DNA of 64,000 bases from Ectocarpus siliculosus (lineage: Eukaryota; Sar; Phaeophyceae; Ectocarpales; Ectocarpaceae): the NCBI GenBank assembly GCA_000310025.1, contig FN649752.1, positions 2,120,300 to 2,184,299 of the forward strand, read 5' to 3'. The stretch's first letter is position 1, and each line of letters starts with the position of its first letter. This document shows positions 61,835 through 64,000 of this stretch, one piece after another. Position numbers and translations under genes: made by a program. Under the pieces are notes generated by a model. That model was given only the letters and a program-made list of their open reading frames with translations. It did no database searches and was not told where the DNA came from.

Positions 61835-63771
61835 CTATTTCTTCGACCTATGGCTGCTAGACGAAGACTTTCCACCAGCTCGCCCTTTTCCGCTGCCTCC
61901 TCCCGCTCGTCTCCCGCTGTCGACGCCGCCGCTGCCGCCCCCGCTTCGTGAGGGTGGGTTGGTAGTTCCTGTCGAACCCTGAGCCGAGGAAGTCGAGGCT
62001 GCCGCTGTCGCCGCCGCCGCTGCCGCCGGAGGTTGACCTTTCGTCACCGACTCCTTCGCCCTTGACAGTATGCGCGGTGTTGGTGGCCCGGCCGACGCGC
62101 TGCTTTTCCCCGCCGTTTTGCTGCCGCCGCCCCTCGCGGAGCCAGAACGGCTCTTTGATGCTGCCGACGGAGCCTGTTGTTTGGTGGCCGGCGTCGACGC
62201 CGCCGTTGGCGCCGCCTTGGTCGCCTTGGCCGCCGCCGCCTCCGCCGCCGCCGCCTTCGCCGCCCTGTACGACGCCGACATCACACTGACTCCCCCCGCC
62301 GACCCGGTTGTTGTTGTTGTTGTTGTTGCTGCTTTTTGACTTCCTCGCGGAGCGGCGGCCGGTGGCGGCGGTGGTGGCTGGGGCCGCGAAGAAGACGATG
62401 ACGCATTCTTAGCCGATGATGTTTTCGCCGTCGTTGCCGATGTGGACCTTGCCGCCGCCCTCGTCGCCGTCGCCGACCCCGTCGCACCTCCCCCCGTAGT
62501 CCTCCGGCTGCTACTCCCGCCGCCGCCGCCGCCGCCGCTACCGCGACTCGCGGAGGAGCCGAGCGCCGCCGCCCGCTGGCTATCCCTGACCCTCCTCGCG
62601 CCCCTCTCGCGCAGGAAGTCGAGGAGAGCGTTCTGCGGCTTGGGCTCCTCCTTTCCCTCGGACTCCCTGATGTCGGCCTGGACGTCCGCGCTCGGCAGCG
62701 GCTGCGCCGGCGACTGCAGCGCGGCGCAGAAGGCCTTGTAGCTCGCGTCCTTCTCGATCGTGCCCACGCGAACGTCCCGCTTGGGCTTCTGCTTGAAGAG
62801 CTGTTTTGTACGGGCGACGGGTCGGGGGTTCGGTTCGAAAGGTGAGACCCAGGTGGTGTTGGGCATGGCGTCAGGCAGGGTTGGAGAGGTTGGCAATCAC
62901 CAGCTCGAGAGACAAAACATTATAGCAACACAGACAGCCGAGACAAGAGAGACACAAAAAACAACGCCTCCTCCTTACCTTCTGAAACGGGGCGGCCTCA
63001 ACCGTCGGTCCCGCGGTCGCCGTCGTCGACGCGACGCCACCCCCGCTCTGCTTGCCGCCGCTTCCCTCCTTCGATGAGGAAGACGCAGGCTCCGCGGCCG
63101 GCGTCAAGGCGTCGGAGGCCGAAACCGCGGCGCGCAGCTTGGACAGGCTCAAGTCAGCGTTGGCCCCCCGCTCGCGGTCGATGTGGAGGTACGCCGTCCC
63201 CGTCACCTGTACATTGGCGCGCACGTATGCATAGGTACATTTAATGTTGGTCGCGATGATCGGCAAGAGCGTGATTTTTCACCGAGGTTTTGGGCGCCAA
63301 TGACCGCGATGGCGCACCCAACTAGAGAGCAAACAAGAGGACGGAGTCCCGCACACACACACACACAGAGTCCGACGAAATAAAGGCTTCAGTCGAAGCG
63401 GTGCCACAAGTAGCAAAAGGCCGTCGGGCCGAAGTTGGAAAATACAAAAAGGATGCAATCACCCCCGTGTTCGTTCCGTGCTACAGTAGTGTCTACGGCG
63501 TGTGAACAGCTCCCTCACGGGTAGCAGGAACTCTTCTTAACAAAACAACAGATCAGTGAGAGCAGCCAAACGTAGGTCAAGAGCCTCAAAAGTGAGACGG
63601 AGAAATTCCCTTGCTCACCCTTCCTCTCTTCTTGCTCATCTTGCCCGGCGTGAAGTACATGAGGTCCCACGAGCCCCCCCGCTCCCCCATCCCCGCGTCA
63701 GAGGCCGCCGCTGCCAGGGCCTCGACGAACTCCTCCTCCTTCATCTGGTGGGGAAGACGTCGCACCACTAC
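61835..63771 (-). CDS. UPF3: Nonsense-mediated decay factor UPF3 (partial, first exon outside)
   Basis: UPF3 bridges the exon junction complex and UPF2 to trigger decay of mRNAs with early stops. Exons seen: 63771-63619, 63206-62979, 62800-61835, all phase 0. The first starts VVVRRLPHQMKEEEF, the UPF3 RNP-like motif, and ends MSKKRGR. The second starts VTGTAYLHIDRE and ends AAPFQK. The third continues LFKQKPKRDVRVGTIEKD, so the join restores the family hallmark 'APFQK...K+D...GTIEKD', and then ALLDFLRERGARR. Between the beta strand and APFQK the usual 'DRFDGY' strand-helix is not visible; a Ser/Gly/Ala-rich stretch stands there. The last 200 residues or so are Ala/Ser/Gly/Lys-rich without the Glu/Arg helix of animal UPF3. 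The start codon lies upstream of 63772, probably beyond the right edge. Confidence 0.85.
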
Positions 63772-63810
63772 CTGTTGGTTCCGAAATCAATGGGCGCGCC
63801 GGGGGGGGGG

Positions 63811-64000
63811 GGGTCAGGGGCACTTGATCTGCTCATTTTGGAGACGAGGGTTGCCGGCGCCGGGGGGGGCGTACTCATGTCTTGCATGCCTTAGCGGTTA
63901 GACCATTGTCCTCGAGAGGACGGAGAGGGGGGGGAGGGGAGGGTCAGAGGGGCACTTGATCCACTCAATTTGGAGACTCGGGTTGCCGGCGCTGGTGGGA
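63811..64000 (+). repeat. 130-bp tandem repeat containing a tRNA-like repeat head
   Basis: The block GGGTCAGGGG...CACTTGAT...TTTGGAGAC..GGGTTGCCGGCGC starts at 63811 and again at 63941. Between them lies a third diverged head of the dispersed tRNA-like repeat (63872-63910), preceded by a G-run. It may continue beyond the window. Confidence 0.65.

Noticed and set aside
1-64000. CRISPR arrays, bacterial operons or rRNA genes
   Set aside because: No regularly spaced direct repeats of that kind, no ribosome-binding sites, and no rRNA-like sequence seen; the spliced genes show nuclear eukaryotic DNA.

Overview
The window is eukaryotic nuclear DNA, most likely from a brown alga close to Ectocarpus. 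Genes are split into many small exons by long GT-AG introns. Exons are GC-rich and carry Ala, Gly, Ser and Gln homopolymers. Two predicted proteins start with the bipartite plastid leader of heterokonts, a signal peptide ending before a Phe. No search was run, so the genus is an inference.

Layout from left to right. At 1-4883 (-) is a low-complexity protein whose 3' part leaves the window. At 4884-9280 are repeats and two small unproven (+) ORFs. At 9281-35880 (-) is one very large gene. I traced 22 exons, and reading phase agrees at all joins except one beside an assembly gap. It encodes about 3,800 residues: WD40 repeats, an Fn3-like domain, coiled coils and a disordered tail. A 519-bp divergent spacer leads to 36400-41976 (+), six exons coding a Ggc1-type mitochondrial GTP/GDP carrier. 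At 44577-49492 (+) is a six-exon creatininase-family enzyme with a plastid-type leader; its first intron holds a broken, intronless membrane-protein copy in antisense. Convergent with it at 51011-56185 (-) is a four-exon plastid-targeted protein that fuses a SufE sulfur-acceptor domain to the tRNA 2-thiouridylase MnmA. At 57234-59840 (+) is a Tudor/Agenet-like protein, and at 61835-63771 (-) is UPF3 of nonsense-mediated decay, whose first exon lies outside.

The most interesting system is the SufE-MnmA fusion, which would pass persulfide sulfur from a plastid cysteine desulfurase straight to tRNA wobble uridine. Other signals are a 10-base near-palindrome present at least eleven times in non-coding DNA, a poly-G-headed tRNA-like repeat family, a tRNA-Arg-like gene inside a MnmA intron, and a false duplication beside the first N gap. 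Exon borders come from reading splice motifs, phase and remembered family sequences, and need transcript support.
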